A stretch of DNA of 55,145 bases, from NCBI GenBank assembly GCA_902705825.1, contig CACSIL010000051.1:132331-187475 (forward strand). The letters are read 5' to 3'. The notes below the pieces were generated by a model. It searched no databases and was not told the DNA's origin. It saw nothing but the letters and a program-made list of their open reading frames with translations. Numbering within the stretch: position 1 is the stretch's first letter; every line of letters begins with the position of its first letter. The position numbers and the translations under genes are program-made. This DNA comes from Halioglobus japonicus (lineage in GTDB: Bacteria; Pseudomonadota; Gammaproteobacteria; Pseudomonadales; Halieaceae). This document shows, piece by piece, positions 1 to 7,571 of this stretch.

Positions 1-1
1 C

Positions 2-1138
2 GCAATAGATTGGGGCGAATGGTCGGGCTACCTGAGTGTCGATGCCCGCCTGTTTCCAAAATCGCCGGAATTCCGCGACCAGAAGGACCAGGACTTTTCG
101 CTGGCATTTAAACCTGAGTACTATGTTGACTGGGACAACGGCGACCAGCAGTTCGCATTCAGTCCCTTTTTTCGCTACGACACAGCGGACGACCAGAGGA
201 CACATGCCGATATCAGGGAACTGTACTGGCAGATTGAGCACAACCGCTGGGTTGGAAAAATCGGACTGGACGTTGTTTTCTGGGGAGTCACAGAGTCCCA
301 ACACCTGGTGGATATCATTAACCAGACAGATCTCGTTGAGAACATAGACGGCGAGGAAAAGCTCGGGCAGCCGATGTTGAACCTGGATTACTTCAGTGAC
401 TGGGGTAACTGGCAGCTCTACGTCCTACCCTACTTTCGCGAAAGAACCTTCCCGGGCAAGCACGGCCGATTGCGAACAGACCCTGAAGTCGATACACGCG
501 ATCCCCAATATGAATCCGGCTCAAAGGAAAAACACATCGACATCGCCCTCCGCTGGAGCCATAACATTGGTGACTGGGACATCGGGCTGGCACATTTCTC
601 AGGCACAAGCCGCGAGCCCTACCTGAATCCGACCGCATTGCAGAACGACCTGAAACTACTCCCCTACTATGCCCAGATAGACCAGACCAGCCTGGACGCT
701 CAAGCCACAAAAGGCGTCTGGCTGTGGAAACTCGAAGCGATTTATAACCAGAATACTATTGAAGATTATTATGCCTATGTCGGCGGTTTCGAAAGAACCA
801 GTTTTGGCGTCGCCGCATCGCCCGTCGATTTGGGTGTATTGCTGGAATACCATTACGATGAACGAGGCGACGAAGCTACCAACGGCCTACAGAGCGATAT
901 CTACCTTGGGCTACGGTTAACCGCCAATGACCTTGCCAGCACCATGGTACTGGCGGGGTTGCTTTATGACACGGATACCCAGGCCGTATTCGGCAATGTT
1001 GAGGCATCGCGCCGCCTCGGCGAACACTGGGTTGTGGCACTCGAGCTGCGATTCACCACCAATACAGACCAAAAGGACGACCTCTATTTCTTCCGGTCGG
1101 ACGATTATCTGGGCATAGAACTCACTCGGTACTTTTAG
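2..1138 (+). CDS. Outer-membrane beta-barrel protein, 5' end missing
   Basis: The frame is open from the first bases of the window, so the start codon and any signal peptide lie upstream; 378 codons are visible. The visible protein is a series of short alternating strands rich in Trp, Tyr, Asp and Gly turns. It ends in ELTRYF, a C-terminal aromatic residue of the kind read by the Bam machinery, so an outer-membrane barrel is inferred. I do not recognise a named family. It converges on the PEP-CTERM gene across a perfect palindromic terminator, so it is transcribed separately from the exopolysaccharide genes. A role in surface export is possible but rests only on location. Confidence 0.75.
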   Translation, partial: AIDWGEWSGYLSVDARLFPKSPEFRDQKDQDFSLAFKPEYYVDWDNGDQQFAFSPFFRYDTADDQRTHADIRELYWQIEHNRWVGKIGLDVVFWGVTESQHLVDIINQTDLVENIDGEEKLGQPMLNLDYFSDWGNWQLYVLPYFRERTFPGKHGRLRTDPEVDTRDPQYESGSKEKHIDIALRWSHNIGDWDIGLAHFSGTSREPYLNPTALQNDLKLLPYYAQIDQTSLDAQATKGVWLWKLEAIYNQNTIEDYYAYVGGFERTSFGVAASPVDLGVLLEYHYDERGDEATNGLQSDIYLGLRLTANDLASTMVLAGLLYDTDTQAVFGNVEASRRLGEHWVVALELRFTTNTDQKDDLYFFRSDDYLGIELTRYF

Positions 1139-1212
1139 CGAGCATATACCAACGCCGCCCCCTCGGGCCCGCAGAATACAACGCGATTGCGCTTTAATGA
1201 CTTTTGCACAAG

Positions 1213-1247
1213 CAAAAAAAACCGCACTCTAGAGTGCGGTCTTTGTT
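1213..1247. terminator. Bidirectional Rho-independent terminator
   Basis: A perfect 20-bp palindrome (1221-1240, ACCGCACTCT then its reverse complement) lies between two convergent genes. Read on the minus strand, the stem is followed by an eight-T run (the A run at 1213-1220), an ideal terminator for the PEP-CTERM gene. Read on the plus strand it is followed by the weaker CTTTGTTG. Confidence 0.85.
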
Positions 1248-1283
1248 GCGCTGCCGAAACTATCCGGCAGTCTGGATGTGACT

Positions 1284-2243
1284 CTACTTCTTGTTACGTC
1301 GCGTAGCGCGCGCACCCAGCAGCAAACCAGTTCCCATCAGGAGCAGAGAGCTCGGTACCGGTACCACTCGGAACAAATCCGTAGAAGTGGTGGTGTTGAA
1401 GGCGAGCGTATAGTTACCTGAAGACAGGCCCGAGATGTCAATTTTGTAGCTACCACTGCCAGCTACGATATTAGCAACACCGTCACTGGACGAGGTATTG
1501 TTAAGTGACAGAGCTGTCTCTGTGGCAGTACAGACGAGGCCTAAGGCACAGTTGGTTACAGTGTTGGTGCCGGTAGGTGCCCAGGACGCAATCAGCACGC
1601 CGTCTTTCTGTAACAGCAATGTCGCTCCTGAGGCCGCTTGAGCAATACCCAGATCACCCTCTGTTACCTCGGTGTGAACATTGATATCCGCATCAAACGC
1701 CACGCTGAGCGTTCCACTGTTGCCGGTAAATGTCAGCGCCAGTTTGGTGTTTGAACCCGCGTTGGTATTAGATTGGGCGCTGGCACCAAGATCCAGATTG
1801 CTCTCGGAGATCGAAGTCACATGAGTGAATGCATCGCCTGTCAACGCGGCTGAAATAACTTCAGCTTCCGCGTTAGAGTAGTCCCCGGCTGTACCGAACA
1901 CGGTGTAGTCACCCTCACCACGAATGCCAGCGGTGGCAGGCGGAGCATTTTGCACCTTACCGCTCAGGGTGGGAGGCGCAATGGAGCAGGAGGTAAACAC
2001 ACCAAAGCTTCCAGCGCAGCTCGCTGCTCCACTGGTATTGTCATCTACACCATTGAGAATGGCATCCTGGTTAGCGCTGAAGGTATAGAGCCCCGCACTA
2101 CCGCCGGTAGCGTTGAATGTGACGCCCAAATTATCAACATTCAGGTAACTCAGACCATAGACATCAGCCGACGCCTGGCCGCTCAAACCGAGCCCCAGTG
2201 CCGCGCTGAATACAACCGCTAATTTCCTTTTACTGAATTTCAT
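1284..2243 (-). CDS. PEP-CTERM-like sorting-domain surface protein
   Basis: This 319-residue secreted protein starts with a Sec signal peptide (about residues 1-26, ending QASA). It ends with a tripartite sorting tail: VPVPSS at residues 294-299, a hydrophobic segment of about 12 residues, then the basic tail ATRRNKK. That matches the exosortase substrate architecture, except that the usual Glu of VPEPS is Val. The middle is Ser/Thr/Asn/Gly-rich and lacks a recognised catalytic domain, as is typical of these matrix proteins. The ATG is preceded by AGGAG at good spacing. A consensus sigma-54 promoter and a distant inverted repeat lie upstream. The inferred fate is exosortase processing at the inner membrane and release into the exopolysaccharide matrix. 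Confidence 0.85.
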   Translation of the reverse strand: MKFSKRKLAVVFSAALGLGLSGQASADVYGLSYLNVDNLGVTFNATGGSAGLYTFSANQDAILNGVDDNTSGAASCAGSFGVFTSCSIAPPTLSGKVQNAPPATAGIRGEGDYTVFGTAGDYSNAEAEVISAALTGDAFTHVTSISESNLDLGASAQSNTNAGSNTKLALTFTGNSGTLSVAFDADINVHTEVTEGDLGIAQAASGATLLLQKDGVLIASWAPTGTNTVTNCALGLVCTATETALSLNNTSSSDGVANIVAGSGSYKIDISGLSSGNYTLAFNTTTSTDLFRVVPVPSSLLLMGTGLLLGARATRRNKK

Positions 2244-2328
2244 GTCGAGCTCCTAAAGTGTTAACTGTGCCTGCTGTTCACCAACCAGCGTTTTCTCACT
2301 GATTTTTGAATCCTTCTGAATGTAATTT

Positions 2329-2344
2329 AGCAAAGTGCGTGCCA
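2329..2344 (-). promoter_or_regulatory. Sigma-54 (-24/-12) promoter of the PEP-CTERM gene
   Basis: On the minus strand the sequence is TGGCACGCACTTTGCT. It matches the RpoN consensus TGGCACG-N4-TTGC[A/T] at every defined position, with GG and GC exactly 10 bases apart. Transcription would start roughly 75 nt before the ATG at 2243. Confidence 0.85.
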
Positions 2345-2429
2345 ATTATATTTTTCTCTTTTAAAACAACTAGTTAAAAAATTTAAGCGACTTTGAAAGT
2401 GGTAATCATCGTCCAGTTGTAAAAAAAGC

Positions 2430-2448
2430 TGACACGCGGTATTTGTCA
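2430..2448 (-). promoter_or_regulatory. Putative enhancer-binding-protein site (inverted repeat)
   Basis: On the minus strand this reads TGACA-N9-TGTCA and ends 85 bases before the -24 element. Its promoter-proximal half (GTGTCAG followed by a T-rich stretch and TTTTACA) is shared with the site at 16911-16938, which lies at the identical distance from a second sigma-54 promoter. An NtrC-family activator such as PrsR is the likely ligand; that identity is inferred. Confidence 0.65.
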
Positions 2449-2575
2449 AACGAATTTCGCCCGATTGTACCGCTCACGGGCACCCAAAAAACAGGAACCA
2501 GGTCTCATTTTTGAACGCCGTACAGCGCAAATCCCATCGCGCCGCCACCGGTTCTCAGCTGGCACCCACTGCATG
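2449..2575. other. Non-coding spacer between prsT and the PEP-CTERM control region
   Basis: I see no credible gene here. The short open frames have no ribosome site and run into the prsT 3' end. A segment at 2485-2513 (A-run, then GGAACCAGGTCTC, then T-run) has the look of a short dispersed-repeat or terminator remnant, but I cannot show a second copy. Confidence 0.5.
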
Positions 2576-5377
2576 CTAGCCACCTTTACCTGTTTTGGAC
2601 AGCAACTGCCTGGCCGCAGTGACTGTTTCTTCGCTATCGGCACCTTCTATCACCAGTTCCAGATACGGTCTGGCAGCGTCGATTTTACCAATATCTAGCA
2701 ACAAACGGCCTAGGTCCAGCTTTAGTTGCATGTTATCCGGATACAGTGCGACCGCCTTGCGCAAGGTTTGCTCTCCCTTTGCCTTGTTGCCGTTCGCCAC
2801 CAGCACTGTGCCATAGGTAGAGAGCATATAGGGGTCTTCGGGAGCCAGTTTGTTACCCTGTGAGGCGTACTCCAGCGCTTGCTCTGGGTCTGTTTCACGC
2901 GTTAGCCATGCCAGGTTATTTAGGGCCAGAACCGACTGCGGATGAACTCTGAGCAACCGCTGGTAAACGCCGATAGCCTTATCCTCCTCGTTGCGCGCGA
3001 GATAGCTCTGCCCCAGTACAGCCATCAGGCTCCTGCTGCGGACAAAGTTCTCAGATCCGGCCTCCAAAATAGCCAGCGCGTCATCCGTTCTACCGAGGCT
3101 GTTCAGAGTGGTATAAAGCAGCATCACAGTATCCGGGGTGGGTTGCAGTGCCAGCGACTTCTGCAATGCCTGCTCAGCGGCCTCGACATTCCCTGCTCGG
3201 GCGTTCAACCAGCCCTGCATATACCAGACATCTGCACGATCTTCCGGCATTTCCGACTGCAGTTGCTCCATCTCCTCAAACGCGGTGTCCATATCGCCCG
3301 ACTGGGCTGTCACCCTGATGATAGAAAGCCGCGCCGGCATATACCGGGGTTTGAGTTCGCGAGCGACGGCTAAATATTGCAACGCCTCTTCCAGATCGTC
3401 TGATTTCGCCAGGGAGTCGGCGTAGTAAAAATTTGCCAGCACCGAGTCTGGCGAAAGCTCAACCCACTTCTCCCACACCTTGGCCGCACCTTCAGCATTG
3501 CCGAGATTCATCAGCGACTTTCCGCGCAACTCCATCAGTGAAGGCTGCTCCCTGATGGTCTCCTCGCTCAGGTTTTCTGTCAGCACTGACAGCTGCTCAT
3601 ACCGTCCATTGTCAAAGTAGAGCTTTGCCAGGCGAGCTTGTATCTCCAGGTTTTTGGGGTGCGTGTTCTGCAACTCAACGAGCAGCTTCTCGGCTTCCTG
3701 GAAATCTCTGGTGGCAACAATTATCTCAACCTGAACCCCAATTGCCTCCAGGTCATCCGGGTTCTCCTTTAAATAGGCCGCCAACAGCGCCTCGGCCCGC
3801 GCCTCTTCGCCTGTTCGCATGTATATTTTCGCCAGGTTCTTCACGGCAGAGGGATCCAGTGGCGAAATGAGTAAGGACTTTTCCAGATACGCCTTTCCCC
3901 GACGCCAATCACCACCATAGAGGTAGATCGCTGCCAGCATGTTCAGCGGATCTACGCGGTCTGGATACTGTTGCTGTAAATTCTCCGCGATCGTGACAGC
4001 CTCTTTCAACCGACCCTGTTCAAGCGCGGCACCGGCCGAAATCAGCACCTTGGAGAACTCTTCTTCCGACACCCGCAGCTCTGCTGCTGCGATAATCTCT
4101 TCAACAAAGTCTCCGCGCATGGTCCTTGCAAGGCTCAACATACTCTGTACAGACATATTTTGTGGCGATAACTCAGACAAGCGCTGCAGGTAGTCAATCG
4201 CCTCATCCCCCTTGCCTTCCATCATCGCAATTGTGCCGAGCATGCCCAGCGCCATTGTATCTTCCTCCTGCTGCTCCAGCAGTTTACCCAGCGTCTCTTT
4301 GGCGGCGCCGAGATCCTGCTGCTGGATACTCAGAGAGGCAAACATGCGGGCGACTTCAACAGAGTTCGGAATGTCGTAATAGAGCTGGTTCGCGATCAGT
4401 TGGGCCTGTTCCAGCTTGCCCTCTGCCATGTAGCTGGCAACCAGATACAATTTGGCGAGGGGGTCCTCGGGGTTGCCGGCAACAGCGATCTCCAGCACCT
4501 CTGATGCAACCGCAAAATTCTCCTGTTCAAACTCGATATAACCTTTTACAAAATTGACGTAGGGGTGCTCTTTAAAGCCGCCGTCGTTCAAAGTCTTTAT
4601 ATCGGCCTTGGCCGCATCAAAATCGCCGAGCTGTGCCTCAACCAATGCGCGCCTGGCCAATAACAGAGACTCATAATTGCGATTCGCAACGGCTTTATCA
4701 TAGGCATCCTTCGCGGCGGCAAGCTCACCGTCGACGACCAGCAGATCCCCCTTCAGCGCCCATGCTTCCGCCGAGTTCGGATCAATTTCCAGCGCGTCAT
4801 TGGTCAACGTCATCGCCGTCTCACGCCGGCCCACCTGCGCCTCGTAGCTGGCCCGCGCCAGTATTGCAATAACCGAGGACTCGTTGAACTTGAGCGCCTT
4901 CGCAATTTCAGCATCTGCCAGCCTGAACTGCTGCTTTTGAATCAACGCATGGGCACGGTAGCCATGGATATCGGCCAGAGCGGGATCAGCGACCTTTTTG
5001 GGCAACTTTTCCGACTTCTCCAATAATCTGTCGAAGTCTCCCTGCATATAGACGGCTTTAAGCTGCAGCAGAATCACATCTCGCGAGAGCATTCCGAGCT
5101 CCTCGGCGCGACGGGCTTCTTTTTCGGCCGTGGCCGCCTCCCCGGTAGCCAACGCCACATTCGCCAATTCATAGCGAGCCTCGGCATTGTGGGGATCCTT
5201 ACTCGCAGCATTTTTCAACTCAATAGTTGCCGCGTCGAACTCCCCCGCTTCGATATGACTGCGCGCCTTGACGATATGCTCATTCGGCGTCAAATCCTTT
5301 GCACAAGAGACCACCAGGCAAGAAGCCGCCAGAATAGTTGCCCCAATCGCCAAAAATTTCGCTAGTTGCCTGTTCAT
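2576..5377 (-). CDS. prsT: PEP-CTERM system TPR-repeat lipoprotein PrsT
   Basis: A protein of about 933 residues built almost entirely of tetratricopeptide repeats after a lipoprotein signal. The hydrophobic leader carries two candidate lipobox cysteines (AAS-C and VVS-C), so it is predicted to be a lipid-anchored envelope protein. Length and architecture match PrsT (TIGR02917-type), found in exosortase-A exopolysaccharide loci. The ATG at 5377 is preferred over an in-frame GTG at 5395 because AGGGA sits 5 nt before it. It is the last gene of the minus-strand run. TPR scaffolds of this kind are thought to organise export or sorting components; the partner is not visible from sequence. Confidence 0.9.
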   Translation of the reverse strand: MNRQLAKFLAIGATILAASCLVVSCAKDLTPNEHIVKARSHIEAGEFDAATIELKNAASKDPHNAEARYELANVALATGEAATAEKEARRAEELGMLSRDVILLQLKAVYMQGDFDRLLEKSEKLPKKVADPALADIHGYRAHALIQKQQFRLADAEIAKALKFNESSVIAILARASYEAQVGRRETAMTLTNDALEIDPNSAEAWALKGDLLVVDGELAAAKDAYDKAVANRNYESLLLARRALVEAQLGDFDAAKADIKTLNDGGFKEHPYVNFVKGYIEFEQENFAVASEVLEIAVAGNPEDPLAKLYLVASYMAEGKLEQAQLIANQLYYDIPNSVEVARMFASLSIQQQDLGAAKETLGKLLEQQEEDTMALGMLGTIAMMEGKGDEAIDYLQRLSELSPQNMSVQSMLSLARTMRGDFVEEIIAAAELRVSEEEFSKVLISAGAALEQGRLKEAVTIAENLQQQYPDRVDPLNMLAAIYLYGGDWRRGKAYLEKSLLISPLDPSAVKNLAKIYMRTGEEARAEALLAAYLKENPDDLEAIGVQVEIIVATRDFQEAEKLLVELQNTHPKNLEIQARLAKLYFDNGRYEQLSVLTENLSEETIREQPSLMELRGKSLMNLGNAEGAAKVWEKWVELSPDSVLANFYYADSLAKSDDLEEALQYLAVARELKPRYMPARLSIIRVTAQSGDMDTAFEEMEQLQSEMPEDRADVWYMQGWLNARAGNVEAAEQALQKSLALQPTPDTVMLLYTTLNSLGRTDDALAILEAGSENFVRSRSLMAVLGQSYLARNEEDKAIGVYQRLLRVHPQSVLALNNLAWLTRETDPEQALEYASQGNKLAPEDPYMLSTYGTVLVANGNKAKGEQTLRKAVALYPDNMQLKLDLGRLLLDIGKIDAARPYLELVIEGADSEETVTAARQLLSKTGKGG

Positions 5378-5479
5378 ATTCCCTGATTGCTCCACTCAAA
5401 AAGTATCGATGAAATTATTGGCTGTCTCCACGGGCATTCCATGTTCCCGCTGTCCTTAGACCTACCACTGTACTGCGAA

Positions 5480-6157
5480 TCATGCCGCGCCGCTGGAGCC
5501 ACTCCCCAGACGGCGAGCTGGCACGCCTCCCCAATGTTCGCCCGGGCCGATGTGTGTGCCCTTTTTAACCACTGCGCCAGCAGACACAATGGCGCCATCG
5601 CCGACAGTTACACCCGACATGATGATAGCGTGCGCACCAACTGTCACATTATTGCCCAGCACGATACGTTCCAGAGAGAAATGATGCCCCTCTATAGCGT
5701 GTGAGTACAGGGTCGCACCATGGCCGATGATGGTGTTGTCGCCCAATTCTGTGAGTGGCGGGTCCAGTATCGTACCCGGACTGAAGCTGTTGGAGCCAAT
5801 TTTGGTGCCCAGCAACACATATACCAACGTTTTTAGCGGGACCGGGAGAAACTCAGTGCGAATCAATGTATTAAATAGCATCAGGTAGAACAGTATATTT
5901 ACCTGGGCGGAAAACTCTGCGCTGGAGCCGGGTTCAATATAGCCTTCTTGCAGCGGGTAAAAGCGCAGGAAAAGCCGATAGATCACAAAAGCCCAGCTGT
6001 AAACCAGCAGGACCAGCAACATGACATACACGACACCGTAAAAATCGCCCAGCCACGCCTTGCTTGCCAGGAGGTTGGTGGACAGTACCGCCAGCAGTAC
6101 GATCGCCGTCAGCAGCAGCATGAAAAAACCAATCTGACCCGTTGTGATTTTACGCAT
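5480..6157 (-). CDS. Membrane-anchored hexapeptide-repeat (LbH) acyltransferase
   Basis: The N-terminal third has two to three transmembrane helices (about residues 10-30 and 40-65, and a hydrophobic stretch near 90-115). The C-terminal half is a left-handed beta-helix of imperfect hexapeptides (for example IGHGATLYSHAI, VTVGAHAIIMSGVTVGDGAIVSAGAVV) ending in GGVPARRL, the classic tail of LbH acetyltransferases. It probably transfers an acetyl or acyl group to a sugar or lipid at the membrane. The ATG at 6157 has AAGG about 8 nt upstream; an in-frame GTG at 6166 is less likely. It lies between the GT1 glycosyltransferase and prsT on the same strand, suggesting decoration of the product of this locus. 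Confidence 0.8.
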   Translation of the reverse strand: MRKITTGQIGFFMLLLTAIVLLAVLSTNLLASKAWLGDFYGVVYVMLLVLLVYSWAFVIYRLFLRFYPLQEGYIEPGSSAEFSAQVNILFYLMLFNTLIRTEFLPVPLKTLVYVLLGTKIGSNSFSPGTILDPPLTELGDNTIIGHGATLYSHAIEGHHFSLERIVLGNNVTVGAHAIIMSGVTVGDGAIVSAGAVVKKGTHIGPGEHWGGVPARRLGSGSSGAA

Positions 6158-6305
6158 ACATTGCACCTTTACAATCTGCCGACCGACTGAGATTGCACAC
6201 CTATCTTATTGATTAACTAGTAGATTTTAGTTTATACGCTACGCAAGCCAAGCTTGCAATTATGGTCGCAACAACTGTCGGCACATTGCCCGGCTTGCTG
6301 CGCTA

Positions 6306-7565
6306 CTACACCGGCCTATTCGTCTCGTTGCGCAACACAGCAACACCACTTATCTCGTTGATGGCATCGGTAAAGTTGTCCGGGGCGCTGTAACCTGCGA
6401 GGCGTTCAGCGAGTTTCTGCGCCGCCACAAGACAAGTCGAATCCGCCAACACGCGCTTGATCGCCGTGACCAGCTCGCGGGAATCACATTTTCCAGCGCG
6501 CAACAGGTAGCCCGCCCCCACCTTTGCTATCGCATTCATGTTCAAATACTGGTCCAGGTTATTCGCCACCCCAATGACCGGCACACCGTGCTTCAGTGCC
6601 TGATGGGTAGTGGGGCTGCCACCGTTGCAAATAACCAGGCTGGCGAGTTTAACTGCCTCCTCGCCGGGCAAATAGGGTGCCATATAGATATTTTTTGGCG
6701 CAGTACTGGGCAGGGGCGTACCTGCTGTGGACACCAGCGCGGTGACTCTCATCTCACCGAGCGCAGCGATCAACCGGGGAAGCAGACTCGCATTTCCTGA
6801 ACTACCCAGCGTCACATACACGATGGGGTCGTCCTGCGGCACATCCTGCCACCAGTCGGGATGGGGATCGGCGGGCGACCAGACAACAGGCCCAATAAAC
6901 CGGTGACGTGCTGGCAAATTTCGAATCTGGTATAGCTCGGGTATATCAGCATAGAGCGTATAGTCGGCGTGCGTATAAATCCGGCGCAGATCAAAACCCA
7001 GACTCGGCAGGCCGTAACGACGCCGCAGACGGTGCATTGGCAGGCAGTGCAACGCGAACGCAAAGGGTCGCGCCAGAGAAAACACCCCCTGGCCGATGGT
7101 GGTCCCGAGAATCCTGGTCAAGGGCAAATCGGGGACGGTATAGTCCTGTTGGCTATAGGGTGACCAGTAGGCATTACTGAGGGCTACATAGGGTGTCGCT
7201 GTCAGGGTTGCACTCACCGCCAGCGAAAGTCGAAAGTCGCCGACAATGATATCCGGTTTCACCTCAGCGATAAGCTCAAGATCCTCCTCCACGTAGCGAC
7301 TCAACGTGGGGAGGTCATAGACAGGACTCCCGGATGCCAGAGCCTGCATGAACTGCTGCGGAGAGATGGAGTGTATCTCGTGCTCTGTCAGGGGCAGCTC
7401 GCCCATCAATTCCCGGTAGCGCGGATGATGTGCCAGATGCACCTCGAACTGCTGCGGGTCCAACGATCTGGCCAGCGTGACCGGGCGCGCAACATGCGCA
7501 AGGGTTACAGCCTCGGCAACAAACAGGATGCGTATTCTGCGCGCACTCGTTGTATGTTCAGCCAT
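6306..7565 (-). CDS. GT1-family (UGT/MGT-like) glycosyltransferase
   Basis: A 419-residue GT-B enzyme. The C-terminal half has the donor-binding signature NGGSPTTHQALKHGVPVIG followed by NNLDQYLN, typical of UDP-glucosyl/glucuronosyl transferases (GT1). The N-terminal half begins with the IRILFVAEAVTLAHVARP Rossmann strand-loop. GT1 enzymes usually glycosylate small lipophilic acceptors (carotenoids, sterols, polyketides, rhamnolipid precursors) rather than build polysaccharide backbones, which is informative here. It starts 6 bp after the ThiF-nitroreductase gene with no strong ribosome site of its own, so translational coupling is likely. The acceptor is unknown. Confidence 0.85.
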   Translation of the reverse strand: MAEHTTSARRIRILFVAEAVTLAHVARPVTLARSLDPQQFEVHLAHHPRYRELMGELPLTEHEIHSISPQQFMQALASGSPVYDLPTLSRYVEEDLELIAEVKPDIIVGDFRLSLAVSATLTATPYVALSNAYWSPYSQQDYTVPDLPLTRILGTTIGQGVFSLARPFAFALHCLPMHRLRRRYGLPSLGFDLRRIYTHADYTLYADIPELYQIRNLPARHRFIGPVVWSPADPHPDWWQDVPQDDPIVYVTLGSSGNASLLPRLIAALGEMRVTALVSTAGTPLPSTAPKNIYMAPYLPGEEAVKLASLVICNGGSPTTHQALKHGVPVIGVANNLDQYLNMNAIAKVGAGYLLRAGKCDSRELVTAIKRVLADSTCLVAAQKLAERLAGYSAPDNFTDAINEISGVAVLRNETNRPV

Positions 7566-7571
7566 GCACTA

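Noticed and set aside
2446..2643. 65-codon minus-strand open frame at the end of prsT
   Set aside because: No ribosome site, overlaps the prsT 3' end and crosses the spacer; composition is not protein-like.
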